64,000 bases of DNA from the NCBI GenBank assembly GCA_913057255.1, contig CAJXNU010000002.1:1-64000 (forward strand), in the 5' to 3' direction. The notes beneath the pieces were generated by a model. It made no database searches. It was not told the DNA's origin and saw only the letters and a list, made by a program, of their open reading frames with translations. The translations under genes and the position numbers were made by a program. Origin of the DNA: an uncultured Wenzhouxiangella sp. (lineage in GTDB: Bacteria; Pseudomonadota; Gammaproteobacteria; Xanthomonadales; Wenzhouxiangellaceae). This document shows, piece by piece, positions 19,213 through 29,095 of this stretch; within the stretch, counting starts at the first letter, position 1, and each line of letters begins with the position of its first letter.

Positions 19213-21979
19213 TAACAGTTGATCTTGGCTCGGCGACGGGCATCAATGGATAAATGACCACTGGATCAGCAGCAAAATCAGCCGCCTCATCGTTGCGACG
19301 TGCGATCGCAACTGCTCGATCTCGGGCATTGTCATCCACGCGATAGCGCTCATGTTCGCTGGCATGATAATCCGCCAACTCATCCATCTCCAGACGACGA
19401 TAGACTTGGGCCAAGTTGTAATGCGCGGTGACATTCTCTGGATCTTGCTCCAACGCTTTAGATAGCCAATGCCCCGCCTGACCCAACGCCATGGCTTTGC
19501 TCTCGTCAGTCAGTCGATCGGACCACTCCAACCAAGCCACACCTAAGCGATTGAGCAAGCGATAGTCGCGTGAGAAATCGAATCCGCGTTCGCGCGCTTC
19601 TGGGAACTGCGTCTCTGCCAAGGCCGTCATCGCGTCGATGGCTGCCTGATATCGACCTTCTTGAAACAGCACTTGGGCTCCAAACCAGGCCAGTGACCAC
19701 GGTGGGGGCGGGTTCGGATGGTCGGTGGCTCGTTGCAATGCCTCGGTGGCTTCGCTCAGACGACCCTCTTCAAGATAGACACGCGCCAAATTCAGCGCCC
19801 CATCTGCTCTGCCTTCGGCTTCAACCAGTGCAAAAGCTTCCTCCGCCTGACGCAGCTGGCGGTTTTGGGGCTTTCTTAATGCCCCGATGCCATAGTCATT
19901 CCAGCGCACCCAAGTCGGAATGTCGCGAGGCTCGGTTTGGGTGAACCCACCGGCTGGGTCGACTTTAAAACTCACCTCATCGGTTGAAATGACTGTGATT
20001 GGTAGATCATTACTCACAAAAGCCTCGCCCTCAACATGACGCATCAAGCGAGTATCAAATTTTCGGTAGTTGAGCAAGATCCTTACATCCAATGTGCCCG
20101 TGAGGCCCTCAGGCACATCCAACTCATAGTGAATCAAATCCGCTCCCCCCGGTGGGATTTGGTGGTTGTATAGAGACACAAAAATATCTTCTGGATTGCG
20201 TCGCTCAATTCGATTGCCGTCTCTATCCAACAAATAGACATTGACAAAATGTGACCATGGATCGACTGCTTGATCGAGTGGATCAAGGGCTCCGCTTTGG
20301 GCGATGAGCTCGCCATTGTGGCGCACTTCAACGGCCACCCAGACTTCATTAGAGTCAGTGGTGCCTTGCGTGAAATGGTGACCCACCGATACGTTTCGGA
20401 TCACGGCTTGCAACAGATAGTTCTTGCCAGGCTTGAGTACCGGAACTTCGGGCCGGATGGGACCGATCAGCGGACCATCGATGCGACCTTCTTCTCTGAG
20501 TGCAACCAAATCCACGCGCACCGAATCTTTTAAAAACGCTTGGTGGGTGTCGATGACTTCTTGATCCAGACCCAAGATATGGGCGAGCCCCGTGTTGGCG
20601 CCAGGGAATAAGTGATTGCTCACGCTATAGAGCCCATCCTGATCACGATCTCGCGCCCCAAAGTCTGTTGAAGGCATCTGCGGCATGTGGCAGGTATTGC
20701 AGTTGGCTTGCGCTTGATCAGGATAGTAAAAACTGGTCACGCCATGGCCTGAGACGCCGCTGAGCAAGAAAGAGTCATAGTGGTTCTGGCCTCTAAGCCA
20801 ACGGTAGTTGTTGAGCTCTTCAGGCAAATGAAGCTTGTGGCAGGTACTACAAAACTCAGTGGTGCCATGCAGCGGTTTTAAAAAGGTCTGGGAGTGAAAA
20901 TCGGGCTTGGCCTTAATCAACTGTCCGTTGACCCATTGCAAAAATGCATTGTCACTGTAGGCAAATGGGTAATGCACGGGCTCTGCGATGGTGAAATCCG
21001 AATTGCCTCGAACGCTATTGATTTCCGTGATCGCATGGCATGAGGTGCACGTAATGCCCGCAGTAGCTGTCGGATGATTCACATCATCAAAGTTTGGATC
21101 ATCGAACGCACCCGACAGCAATGGAACCAAGTCATGGCAACCCGCGCAAAAGCGCGAGGCGTTGACGTGGCCATCTTTCTCCAGCGCCATCTGGCGTGTG
21201 TTCCGCACTGAAAACCGATACACGGGGTTATTAAAGGATGAAAAACGATGCGCACTTTGTGCCCATTGGGCATGCACATCGCTATGACAGGTGGAGCAAT
21301 ACTCATCCATCATCAAGGTTTCTGCGGGGATGGTGTTGCCGGAGGCGGTCTTGATGAGAGAGGGCGAAAAATCGGTTGTCCCAATTTCGCTGGGCCGACT
21401 CAATGCCAATGGATCCTGGGCTTGAAAAATGACCAGCCCCAGAGCAAAAATGCCACCAATACCGGCGGTGAGGGCGCCTGTCTGCCACCGAATCTTTGGA
21501 CCGGCCAAACGATGAAGCACAAACAGCCAAACAATCGCGAAGGGGACAATGATATGTGCCCAATAGACCACTGACCTCACGGAGGGGTCTCTCAGCGCAA
21601 ACGCATCAAAGCGAATCAGCAACAGACCGGTGATCAGTAATACCAAGACCGCCGCGCCCAACCCCAGACCAGCGTATACCGCCTGGCGATTTGACCGCGA
21701 CCATGTGTTTCTCATGTGGAGAAATAAGAAAATCAAAATTGGGATGGCGATCGCCAGTCCCAGCGCCAGGTGAAGCAAAAACATCACCTGATAAGTGAAA
21801 TCTTGATAGGTGTTCTGAGTCAGCCACTCGAGAAACGTCACGCCACCAAGATAGGCTGAATTCACGCTTAGAAGCACGAAAGCCACCAGCAGGGCGAACA
21901 ACAACACCTTGAGCTTCGGCCCAACGGCTCGGCGCGTACGATTTTGTTGTCGTCTCATGCTGGTCGGTTCATTTGTCAT
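19193..21979 (-). CDS. Membrane-anchored multiheme cytochrome c with C-terminal TPR domain
   Basis: About five N-terminal TM segments carrying His residues; five CXXCH motifs (CSTCH, CAGCH, CTSCH, CSTCH, CNTCH); beta-rich region; C-terminal TPRs. Confidence 0.92.
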   Translation of the reverse strand: MTNEPTSMRRQQNRTRRAVGPKLKVLLFALLVAFVLLSVNSAYLGGVTFLEWLTQNTYQDFTYQVMFLLHLALGLAIAIPILIFLFLHMRNTWSRSNRQAVYAGLGLGAAVLVLLITGLLLIRFDAFALRDPSVRSVVYWAHIIVPFAIVWLFVLHRLAGPKIRWQTGALTAGIGGIFALGLVIFQAQDPLALSRPSEIGTTDFSPSLIKTASGNTIPAETLMMDEYCSTCHSDVHAQWAQSAHRFSSFNNPVYRFSVRNTRQMALEKDGHVNASRFCAGCHDLVPLLSGAFDDPNFDDVNHPTATAGITCTSCHAITEINSVRGNSDFTIAEPVHYPFAYSDNAFLQWVNGQLIKAKPDFHSQTFLKPLHGTTEFCSTCHKLHLPEELNNYRWLRGQNHYDSFLLSGVSGHGVTSFYYPDQAQANCNTCHMPQMPSTDFGARDRDQDGLYSVSNHLFPGANTGLAHILGLDQEVIDTHQAFLKDSVRVDLVALREEGRIDGPLIGPIRPEVPVLKPGKNYLLQAVIRNVSVGHHFTQGTTDSNEVWVAVEVRHNGELIAQSGALDPLDQAVDPWSHFVNVYLLDRDGNRIERRNPEDIFVSLYNHQIPPGGADLIHYELDVPEGLTGTLDVRILLNYRKFDTRLMRHVEGEAFVSNDLPITVISTDEVSFKVDPAGGFTQTEPRDIPTWVRWNDYGIGALRKPQNRQLRQAEEAFALVEAEGRADGALNLARVYLEEGRLSEATEALQRATDHPNPPPPWSLAWFGAQVLFQEGRYQAAIDAMTALAETQFPEARERGFDFSRDYRLLNRLGVAWLEWSDRLTDESKAMALGQAGHWLSKALEQDPENVTAHYNLAQVYRRLEMDELADYHASEHERYRVDDNARDRAVAIARRNDEAADFAADPVVIYPLMPVAEPRSTVSVHEFE

Positions 21980-24900
21980 TAAAAGCCACCTTGGTAGCGT
22001 GTCATATAGCGCTCATGCAAAGCCTCGCGGGTGGCCAAGTCACCCACTCCTGGTGTAAATGGCATGGGACCCACCGTCGCACCATCTTTGGTGTAGAGGT
22101 CTTTGTCTTTAGCATACCCTCTGGTTTCAAGCACCACCACCCTCTGACCCGATGTGCTCTGGCTTGGTGCTGGAAATTCTAGATGGAGCTCTTCACCCGG
22201 ACCGATAATTGCAAATGCGTTATTGGCCTCAGACACCAACTCCATCACAGGACCCAGCGACGTGTAGTAACCCGATTGGTATTGCGTATCCCAAAACGCT
22301 GCCCGATCGTTGTAGTCATAGTAGGGTCGTCTTTGCGCCAAGGTGTCGCGTCGGGCAAAACCAGTTTTTGCCAAGCGCGCTTCAATGGGCGAGAGCACAT
22401 GAACTTCGGTGCCGGCCGGCATGGATTGGGCTTCAATGATGGCAATCGAGTCCCAATAGACTTCCCAATTGCCCTCGATGCGCAATTTGGTGGTGTTGGC
22501 CGGCAGCTCATTTAAAGGCAGTGTCATCTCACGTGGCATGCCCGCTGGATAGCCAAATGAGGCATACACCGGTGACCATATGCCATCGTGATAGGCCGAT
22601 AGGCTCGGTGGATCATAACTGGCATCGGCCTGCCAAGCGGCAAAGACGGTCTGTGAGTATGGATATTCCACCCACCCCGATGCCCACAGCACGGGATTTG
22701 AGTCGATTGGATTGATCACCTCACCAAAATCAAGCTCCAAGACATGTGGTGCATTCAACCGGCCCAAGAAACGCGGATCGCGCTCGCCGACATCGGCAGC
22801 CACACCATCGGTGCTCATCAAGGCATCGACCACATCCTCACCGCGGTCGTTGATGGCACGAATGGGAAAACGTTTGTTAGCAGGCTGATAGAAAATTGGA
22901 CTGCCATCGGGCATGGGGCCACCACCCGTGAACATGCGCTCATCCAAAGCCACCGACCAGCCTTTAGGCAAATCATAGAGGTGGAGTCTTGTGGTATCGA
23001 TATAAGCAATCTCTTGCATGGGCTCGGTGATCTTGATGGGATAGCGCCCCTCTTTGGGGAGCGCCGTACCCTCTGGAAAACGAAAGTACTCCCATGGACG
23101 AGGTTCGGCATAGACATCGGGGCTTTGGAAAAAGCCAATGCCGCCGACACCTAGAATATCGCTGACAAAATCAAAACGCTCACCGTTCCAAGCGAACAAG
23201 ACAGGACAACTCGCCAATTGTCGTTGGAACTCTTCGATGCGGTGGACTTCCCCGGGCGCCAAGGCCATCTCTGTTTGCAAGACCCCATCGCTCCAGTAGA
23301 GTTTGATGAAGTCAACAAACTCGCCATCACCGAGCCCTAAAACCATCGGCTGCAGACTTTGACCGGGACCCCCGTGATCATCGAGCCGGTCAACAATACT
23401 CCAGCGCTCCCCAACTCGCGCCACCACTTGCGTCCCAATGCCCGATGCGTTCGACCGCATGCCATCGGCTTTTGAATTCATACCCGTTGGGTCGAGTGCA
23501 ACAAATTGATGTCGGCCTTGGCCGGCTGGCCATAAAACCAACTCGGGCGACTGGCCTTCTTTGGCCACCGCAGCCATCACGCTTGGGCCCTGAGCTGGAT
23601 CGACCAACACCGGCGCCAACGCAAGTATTGGCGCTTGGGCCTCAAATAAAGGTTCAATGCCACCACCCTCGGGCAAGAGACGATAAACAACAAATCCCGC
23701 TCCATGGTGGGCCAGTAAATCGAGCGCGCCATCGCCATCAAAATCCATCAATCCCAAACCTGTCTCTGCGCCTTGGCTGGATGTGAAATCGGGCACACGC
23801 CCCCAGTCAGCTCCCCGCCATTGGCCGTCTGAATCGGGCTGCCAATGGGTCAGTTGACCCTCCTCACTCATCGACACCAAATCCATTTGGCCATTGGCAT
23901 CGAGATCACCGGCGACCAATGAAACCATGGGCGTGTTGATCAGGTCATCAAAACGCGCATCGCTTTGATAACGCCACAAGCGGTCATTGATAAAGACTCG
24001 ATGAGGGGTCTCGGCATTGACCACCAACAAATCCAGATCGCGATCCCCATCGAGATCGGCCATGACATGTCGATGGCTTGCCTCATCTTCAAACTCAATG
24101 ATGGCCTCATCTTCTGTCGACAAACGTCGGAAGGTGCCATTGAGGTTGTTGCTAAACAATTCGTTTGGGCCGTCGCCATTGGTCACGAACACATCCAGAT
24201 CTCCATCGTGATCGGCATCCAAGAAAGACACATCCCGACATCCTAGAGAGTCGGCCAGCACATCATTGGCAGAGTGCGCCTCAATGAGGGGCTGCCCATC
24301 AACACTCTCGAGTTCGATCAACTGATTGAGACCATCGCGACACAGATAGGCATTGAGAGCGCCTTGGTTGTCGACATCCGCCCAAGCCACTGCCATCACA
24401 TCTTCAATGGTTGAGATGGGGTGGGCCACATCAGACCATGACCCATCCGATTGCATCCAAATAGAATTGCCCTGGCCCAGACCCCCAGTCACCACCACAT
24501 CTTGGTGCCCGGAACCATCCAAATCCACGCTGGTCAGTGAGCTGACTTGTGATATCGGCAAAGCACCCAAGGTTTCAGGGCTTGCGAACAAAGGACCCTC
24601 TGGATCGGCAGGTGATTGGACAGGCGCGCCTGCGTCAATGGCCAGCGCCTCGGCCAGGCGACCTTTTCGGGTGTAGCGAAACTCGGCTAAGTGAGCGCGT
24701 GGGTTGTTGGCAAAGCGCTGATAGATCGCCAGCTGCTCGCGCGCTTTCTCAGCCTGTCCCAACTGTCTGAGAGTCAGGGCCGCTCCATAATAGGCACTTC
24801 TAAGATACGGATCGAGTTCGATGGCTCTCTCATATAAGGCCAAGGCCTCTTGGTTTTCACCCAATTGACCCAAGGCCTGCGCGGTGAAGTAGGCCACATG

Positions 24901-25353
24901 CGCATCATCTGGCACCGCTTCAATTAAAACGCTGAAATGTTCCATCGCCGCATCACTTTGGCCGATGTAGAACCTCATGAGGCCGGCGATATAGCGCGCC
25001 CGCAGATGATCGGGATGGTCTTGTAGAATCCTCTCAACAATCTCTAAGGCCCGCAGTTCATCATCGGGTTGTTGCCGGTTGAGTGTGGCGATGGCTAAAT
25101 TGACTTCCACATCCACCCAATCCGGGTGCTGCTCCAAGAGCTCAGCAAAGACTTGTCTGGCCTGCTCATTTTCATACTGCCCCATCAATGCCACACCGCG
25201 GTTGTTGGCAGCGATCTCTTCTGAACCAATCGATGGTGCCTCCGAGGCCGGCTGACAGGCCGCGAGCCAGACGATGAGCCCGATCAGCAGCACCGATCGC
25301 GTCAGGGGATGATTGATGAGATGTGTACTGAGCGGAGTGCGGGTGATCCTCAT
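21979..25353 (-). CDS. TPR + FG-GAP/VCBS + ASPIC/UnbV lipoprotein (1124 aa)
   Basis: Lipobox WLAAC; N-terminal TPRs; VCBS units (DLDGSGHQDVVVTG, DADHDGDLDVFVTNGDGPNELFSN); FIKLYWSDGVLQTE; CPVLFAWNGERFDFVSDILG extension. Confidence 0.88.
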   Translation of the reverse strand: MRITRTPLSTHLINHPLTRSVLLIGLIVWLAACQPASEAPSIGSEEIAANNRGVALMGQYENEQARQVFAELLEQHPDWVDVEVNLAIATLNRQQPDDELRALEIVERILQDHPDHLRARYIAGLMRFYIGQSDAAMEHFSVLIEAVPDDAHVAYFTAQALGQLGENQEALALYERAIELDPYLRSAYYGAALTLRQLGQAEKAREQLAIYQRFANNPRAHLAEFRYTRKGRLAEALAIDAGAPVQSPADPEGPLFASPETLGALPISQVSSLTSVDLDGSGHQDVVVTGGLGQGNSIWMQSDGSWSDVAHPISTIEDVMAVAWADVDNQGALNAYLCRDGLNQLIELESVDGQPLIEAHSANDVLADSLGCRDVSFLDADHDGDLDVFVTNGDGPNELFSNNLNGTFRRLSTEDEAIIEFEDEASHRHVMADLDGDRDLDLLVVNAETPHRVFINDRLWRYQSDARFDDLINTPMVSLVAGDLDANGQMDLVSMSEEGQLTHWQPDSDGQWRGADWGRVPDFTSSQGAETGLGLMDFDGDGALDLLAHHGAGFVVYRLLPEGGGIEPLFEAQAPILALAPVLVDPAQGPSVMAAVAKEGQSPELVLWPAGQGRHQFVALDPTGMNSKADGMRSNASGIGTQVVARVGERWSIVDRLDDHGGPGQSLQPMVLGLGDGEFVDFIKLYWSDGVLQTEMALAPGEVHRIEEFQRQLASCPVLFAWNGERFDFVSDILGVGGIGFFQSPDVYAEPRPWEYFRFPEGTALPKEGRYPIKITEPMQEIAYIDTTRLHLYDLPKGWSVALDERMFTGGGPMPDGSPIFYQPANKRFPIRAINDRGEDVVDALMSTDGVAADVGERDPRFLGRLNAPHVLELDFGEVINPIDSNPVLWASGWVEYPYSQTVFAAWQADASYDPPSLSAYHDGIWSPVYASFGYPAGMPREMTLPLNELPANTTKLRIEGNWEVYWDSIAIIEAQSMPAGTEVHVLSPIEARLAKTGFARRDTLAQRRPYYDYNDRAAFWDTQYQSGYYTSLGPVMELVSEANNAFAIIGPGEELHLEFPAPSQSTSGQRVVVLETRGYAKDKDLYTKDGATVGPMPFTPGVGDLATREALHERYMTRYQGGF

Positions 25354-25356
25354 GGG

Positions 25357-26334
25357 CTAGAGCGTCTTTTTGGCTTGGGTGATGCGTTCATTTAAACCGT
25401 CTATGGTGATGGGGTCAACCGCACCGGCTGGACTCAAACGCGGTGTTTGCGCGTAATCATGGATCTCGGCTCGGTAATGGGCGCGGGTATCGTGGCCTTG
25501 CCGGCGCGCTCTTTCGGCTCTGAGCATGTCAATATTGATGGGTGCCACCACGACTTTCTCACCGGGTCCTGGATCGGCCTGAGCAAGAATCCGGCCATCA
25601 TAATCCACCACCATGCTCCCACCTGGCCAACTAAATGGTGGATAGTGAGACATGTCCGCACCCTGGTTAGAAGCCACCACATAGGCGGTGTTTTCCAACG
25701 CGCGGGTGCGATTGATCAGGGTCCACCAGTTCATGGGCTCTGCTGTCCCCCATGGGTCCATGTAGGCCGAGACTCGGATCAACACCTCAGCGCCATTGAA
25801 CGCGAGCTGCCGAATGGTTTCTGGGAACAGCCAGTCGTAACAAATCGCTACACCCAAACGACCGATTTCGGTCTCGACCACCGGAAATGGATCTTCTGCA
25901 TAGTCTGGAAGGTCATGCGGGCTGGTGTGCACCTCCCATGGAATCCATGTATTGACTTTGCGGTACTTCGAAAGGACGCCCGTTGGGCCGATCAATAAGG
26001 TGGTGTTAAAGACGTGGCCTGGATAGTGATCATCGCGCTCTAAGAAAGTGCCCGTTTGGATATAGCAGCCATGCTCTTTCGCAAATTGCTCATAGCGTTG
26101 GGTATGTTCGTTGGGCAATTCCACCGCCAGGTGTTTGAGTAGTTGCTTAACCTCAGGGTAAATCGGTGGTGTGTGGGCAAATTCAGGAAAGGTGAGCAAG
26201 CGGACATCATGAAAGGGCGCATAGCCCACCACCGTTTGCTCAGCCATCGCGAGCATGCGCTGGGTTCTGTCTTTGATCTGTGACCGATCAGTGGGTGCTT
26301 GAAAGTTGGTCTGACAAGCGGCCGCATAATACAT
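25357..26334 (-). CDS. Carbon-nitrogen (nitrilase-superfamily) hydrolase
   Basis: Candidate Glu-Lys-Cys triad in FPEFA, KYRKVN and ICYDWLFPE contexts. Confidence 0.9.
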   Translation of the reverse strand: MYYAAACQTNFQAPTDRSQIKDRTQRMLAMAEQTVVGYAPFHDVRLLTFPEFAHTPPIYPEVKQLLKHLAVELPNEHTQRYEQFAKEHGCYIQTGTFLERDDHYPGHVFNTTLLIGPTGVLSKYRKVNTWIPWEVHTSPHDLPDYAEDPFPVVETEIGRLGVAICYDWLFPETIRQLAFNGAEVLIRVSAYMDPWGTAEPMNWWTLINRTRALENTAYVVASNQGADMSHYPPFSWPGGSMVVDYDGRILAQADPGPGEKVVVAPINIDMLRAERARRQGHDTRAHYRAEIHDYAQTPRLSPAGAVDPITIDGLNERITQAKKTL

Positions 26335-26341
26335 GGCACCC

Positions 26342-27757
26342 TCACTTCTTAGGCAAATAGAGATCCGTTATCGTACCTTCATAGACTTCAGAGGCCATCA
26401 TCACCGATTCACTCAGTGTCGGATGGGGATGAATGGTCAGTGCAATGTCTGCCACATCGGCACCCATCTCAATGGCCAAAGTCAATTCTGCAATCAAATC
26501 ACCAGCGTGCATGCCCACGACACCCGCCCCGATCAATCGATTCGACTCTTTATCAAAAATAAGCTTGGTCATGCCCTCCGATCGGTCCATGCCCAGCGCT
26601 CGACCAGAGGCAGCCCATGGGAACGCGCCCACGCCGTAATTGAGTCCTTGCGCTTTGGCTTGGGTTTCGGTCAGACCCACCCAAGCCACTTCAGGATCGG
26701 TATAGGCCACCGATGGAATCACACGGGCATCGGCTGCGCGTGGCTCGCCGGCAGCGACTTCGGCCGCCACTTTGGCCTCGTAACTGGCTTTATGCGCCAG
26801 CATCGGTTGTCCCACAATGTCACCAATCGCAAAAATGTGGGCTTGGTTGGTGCGCATCTGGCCATCCACCGGAATGAAGCCTCTCTCATCTACCACCACG
26901 CCGGCATTCTCAGCTTTTAAACCATCGCCATTGGGACGTCGGCCAACCGCCACCAAGATGCGGTCAAAGTGGGTATGCTCCGGTGCCTGCTCGCCAGCAA
27001 ACGTGACCTCTAGAGATTTCTTTGAGGCTTTCACTGCCTCGACTCGCGTCTTCAAACAAAACGACACACCAAGTTTTTTGAAATGCTTTTCCAAGGGTCG
27101 GACCAGGTCGGGGTCAGCGGGCATCATCAGCTGATCTGCCATCTCGACCACAGTGACCTTGGCCCCCAGGGCACGATAGACACAGGCCATCTCCAAGCCG
27201 ATGATGCCACCACCGATGACCAAGAGATGCTTAGGGATGTCTTTGAGCTCTAAGGCATCGGTCGAGTCCATGACCCGATCATCGTCATAGGGAATGTTGG
27301 GAATTTTGATGACTCGAGACCCAGCGGCAATGATGCATTGATCAAAACCGATGCGGGTGTTGTCGTCATCATCTTCCACATTGAGCGTGTGGGCATCCAC
27401 GAAAGTGGCCCAGCCTTCAAACACCGTGACTTTCCGTTTTTTGGCCATGCCCGCCAAGCCATGGGTGAGCTTACCCACCACGCCGTTTTTGTATTTTCTG
27501 AGCTCACCGAGATCGATTTTAGGATCGCCAAAAGACACGCCGTGGTCTTTTAAATGAGCAGCCGAGTCAATGACCTGACCCACGTGTAATAAGGCTTTGG
27601 ATGGGATGCAACCCACGTTGAGACACACGCCGCCCAATGTGTCGTATCGCTCAACTAAGGCCACGTTCAAACCCAGATCCGCTGCGCGAAACGCCGCGGT
27701 ATAGCCTCCTGGACCTGAGCCAATCACGACCAGGTCAAAATGCTTTTGCTCACTCAT
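26342..27757 (-). CDS. lpdA: Dihydrolipoyl dehydrogenase
   Basis: GGVCLNVGCIPSKALLH redox site; FAD/NAD motifs; linked to aceF/aceE. Confidence 0.97.
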   Translation of the reverse strand: MSEQKHFDLVVIGSGPGGYTAAFRAADLGLNVALVERYDTLGGVCLNVGCIPSKALLHVGQVIDSAAHLKDHGVSFGDPKIDLGELRKYKNGVVGKLTHGLAGMAKKRKVTVFEGWATFVDAHTLNVEDDDDNTRIGFDQCIIAAGSRVIKIPNIPYDDDRVMDSTDALELKDIPKHLLVIGGGIIGLEMACVYRALGAKVTVVEMADQLMMPADPDLVRPLEKHFKKLGVSFCLKTRVEAVKASKKSLEVTFAGEQAPEHTHFDRILVAVGRRPNGDGLKAENAGVVVDERGFIPVDGQMRTNQAHIFAIGDIVGQPMLAHKASYEAKVAAEVAAGEPRAADARVIPSVAYTDPEVAWVGLTETQAKAQGLNYGVGAFPWAASGRALGMDRSEGMTKLIFDKESNRLIGAGVVGMHAGDLIAELTLAIEMGADVADIALTIHPHPTLSESVMMASEVYEGTITDLYLPKK

Positions 27758-29082
27758 TACATCAACAACCGTCTGAGATCTTCTAATTGGCTGGCCAAAT
27801 GGGTCACGAAGCGAGCTGCATCGGCACCATCAATCACGCGGTGGTCGTAAGACAATGACAAAGGCAACATCAAGCGTGGCTCAAAGTCTTCGCCATCCCA
27901 GATCGGTTTGACTTGGGCTTTACTCACACCCAAAATCGCGAGTTCTGGCGCGTTGATGATGGGCGTGAATTCTGTCCCACCAATGCCACCAAGGCTTGAG
28001 ATCGTAAAGCAGCCGCCTTTCATCTCTTCTGCGCTTAACTTGCCTTCGCGGGCTCGCTCCGATAGCTCGGTGAGTTCTTGGGCCAACTCCAAAAAGCCTT
28101 TTTGATCGCAGTCTCTCAACACTGGGACCACTAAGCCCCCTGGGGTGTCGACGGCTACGCCGATGTGGAAGTAGTGCTTCTGAATCAAAGAGCTGCCATC
28201 AGCGGTCAATGAGGCGTTGAAATGTGGAAAAGCTTTGAGGCTCGCCACCACCGCTTTGATGATGAACACCACCGGCGTCATCTTGGTGCCAGCTTTGGCA
28301 GCCACATCTTTTTGTGCCTGCCTAAAATCTTCCATCTCCGTGATATCGGCCTCACCGAACTGCGTCACGTGTGGGATGGAGACCCAGTTTCGATGCAGGG
28401 CAGGCCCTGAGATTTTCTTGATGCGGCTCAAGGCCACCGTCTCGATGGGACCAAAGCTTGCAAAATCCACCGCTGGCGGAGCGGCCACGGCCAGACCCGG
28501 CCCACCGCCAGACATCCTCGCCTTGATCGCCGCACTCAAATCTTCATCGGTGATGCGGCCTTTACGACCGGTGCCGGTGATCCCTTCCAGTCCAATCCCC
28601 AACTCACGCGCCAGCTTTCTGACCCCAGGCGAGGCATGAGGCACATCACTGGCAGGCTTTGAGAGCTCTGCAAATGGACGATCGGGCGGAGCCAATTCTG
28701 TCGTGGTTGGGGCTGACTCAGACTCAGGCTTCGATGAGGATACTGCCGCAGCAGGGACCTGTTCTGAATCCACCTCTTTTGCCTCAACCTCTTCTTTTTC
28801 TACCTCAACAGCTGGTGTTTCAGCCGCCTGATCGTCTTCACCGGCAATCTCCATTTTCCCAATCACATCACCCTCAGAGAGCTCATCGCCTTCTTTGACG
28901 GTGAGCTCTATCAAAGTCCCAGAGTGCGGGGCCGGCACTTCCATGGTGGCCTTATCCGACTCTAAGGTGATCAGCGATTGTTCCGCTTCAATGGCATCCC
29001 CTGGATTGGCCAAAATCTCAATCACGGGGACTTTGACGAAATCGCCGATGGCGGGGACTTGAATGTCTACGATTTTGCTCAT
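27757..29082 (-). CDS. aceF: Pyruvate dehydrogenase E2, dihydrolipoyllysine acetyltransferase
   Basis: One lipoyl domain (ESDKATMEVP), E3-binding domain, catalytic DHRVIDGADAARF. Confidence 0.96.
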   Translation of the reverse strand: MSKIVDIQVPAIGDFVKVPVIEILANPGDAIEAEQSLITLESDKATMEVPAPHSGTLIELTVKEGDELSEGDVIGKMEIAGEDDQAAETPAVEVEKEEVEAKEVDSEQVPAAAVSSSKPESESAPTTTELAPPDRPFAELSKPASDVPHASPGVRKLARELGIGLEGITGTGRKGRITDEDLSAAIKARMSGGGPGLAVAAPPAVDFASFGPIETVALSRIKKISGPALHRNWVSIPHVTQFGEADITEMEDFRQAQKDVAAKAGTKMTPVVFIIKAVVASLKAFPHFNASLTADGSSLIQKHYFHIGVAVDTPGGLVVPVLRDCDQKGFLELAQELTELSERAREGKLSAEEMKGGCFTISSLGGIGGTEFTPIINAPELAILGVSKAQVKPIWDGEDFEPRLMLPLSLSYDHRVIDGADAARFVTHLASQLEDLRRLLM

Positions 29083-29095
29083 GATATGTCTCTAC

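Noticed and set aside
15581-25353. Considered whether the repeated D-rich segments are an RTX/cadherin adhesin locus
   Set aside because: Units match FG-GAP/VCBS (DxDxDGxxD with propeller spacing) and ASPIC/UnbV tails rather than GGxGxD RTX nonapeptides; no type I secretion genes nearby.
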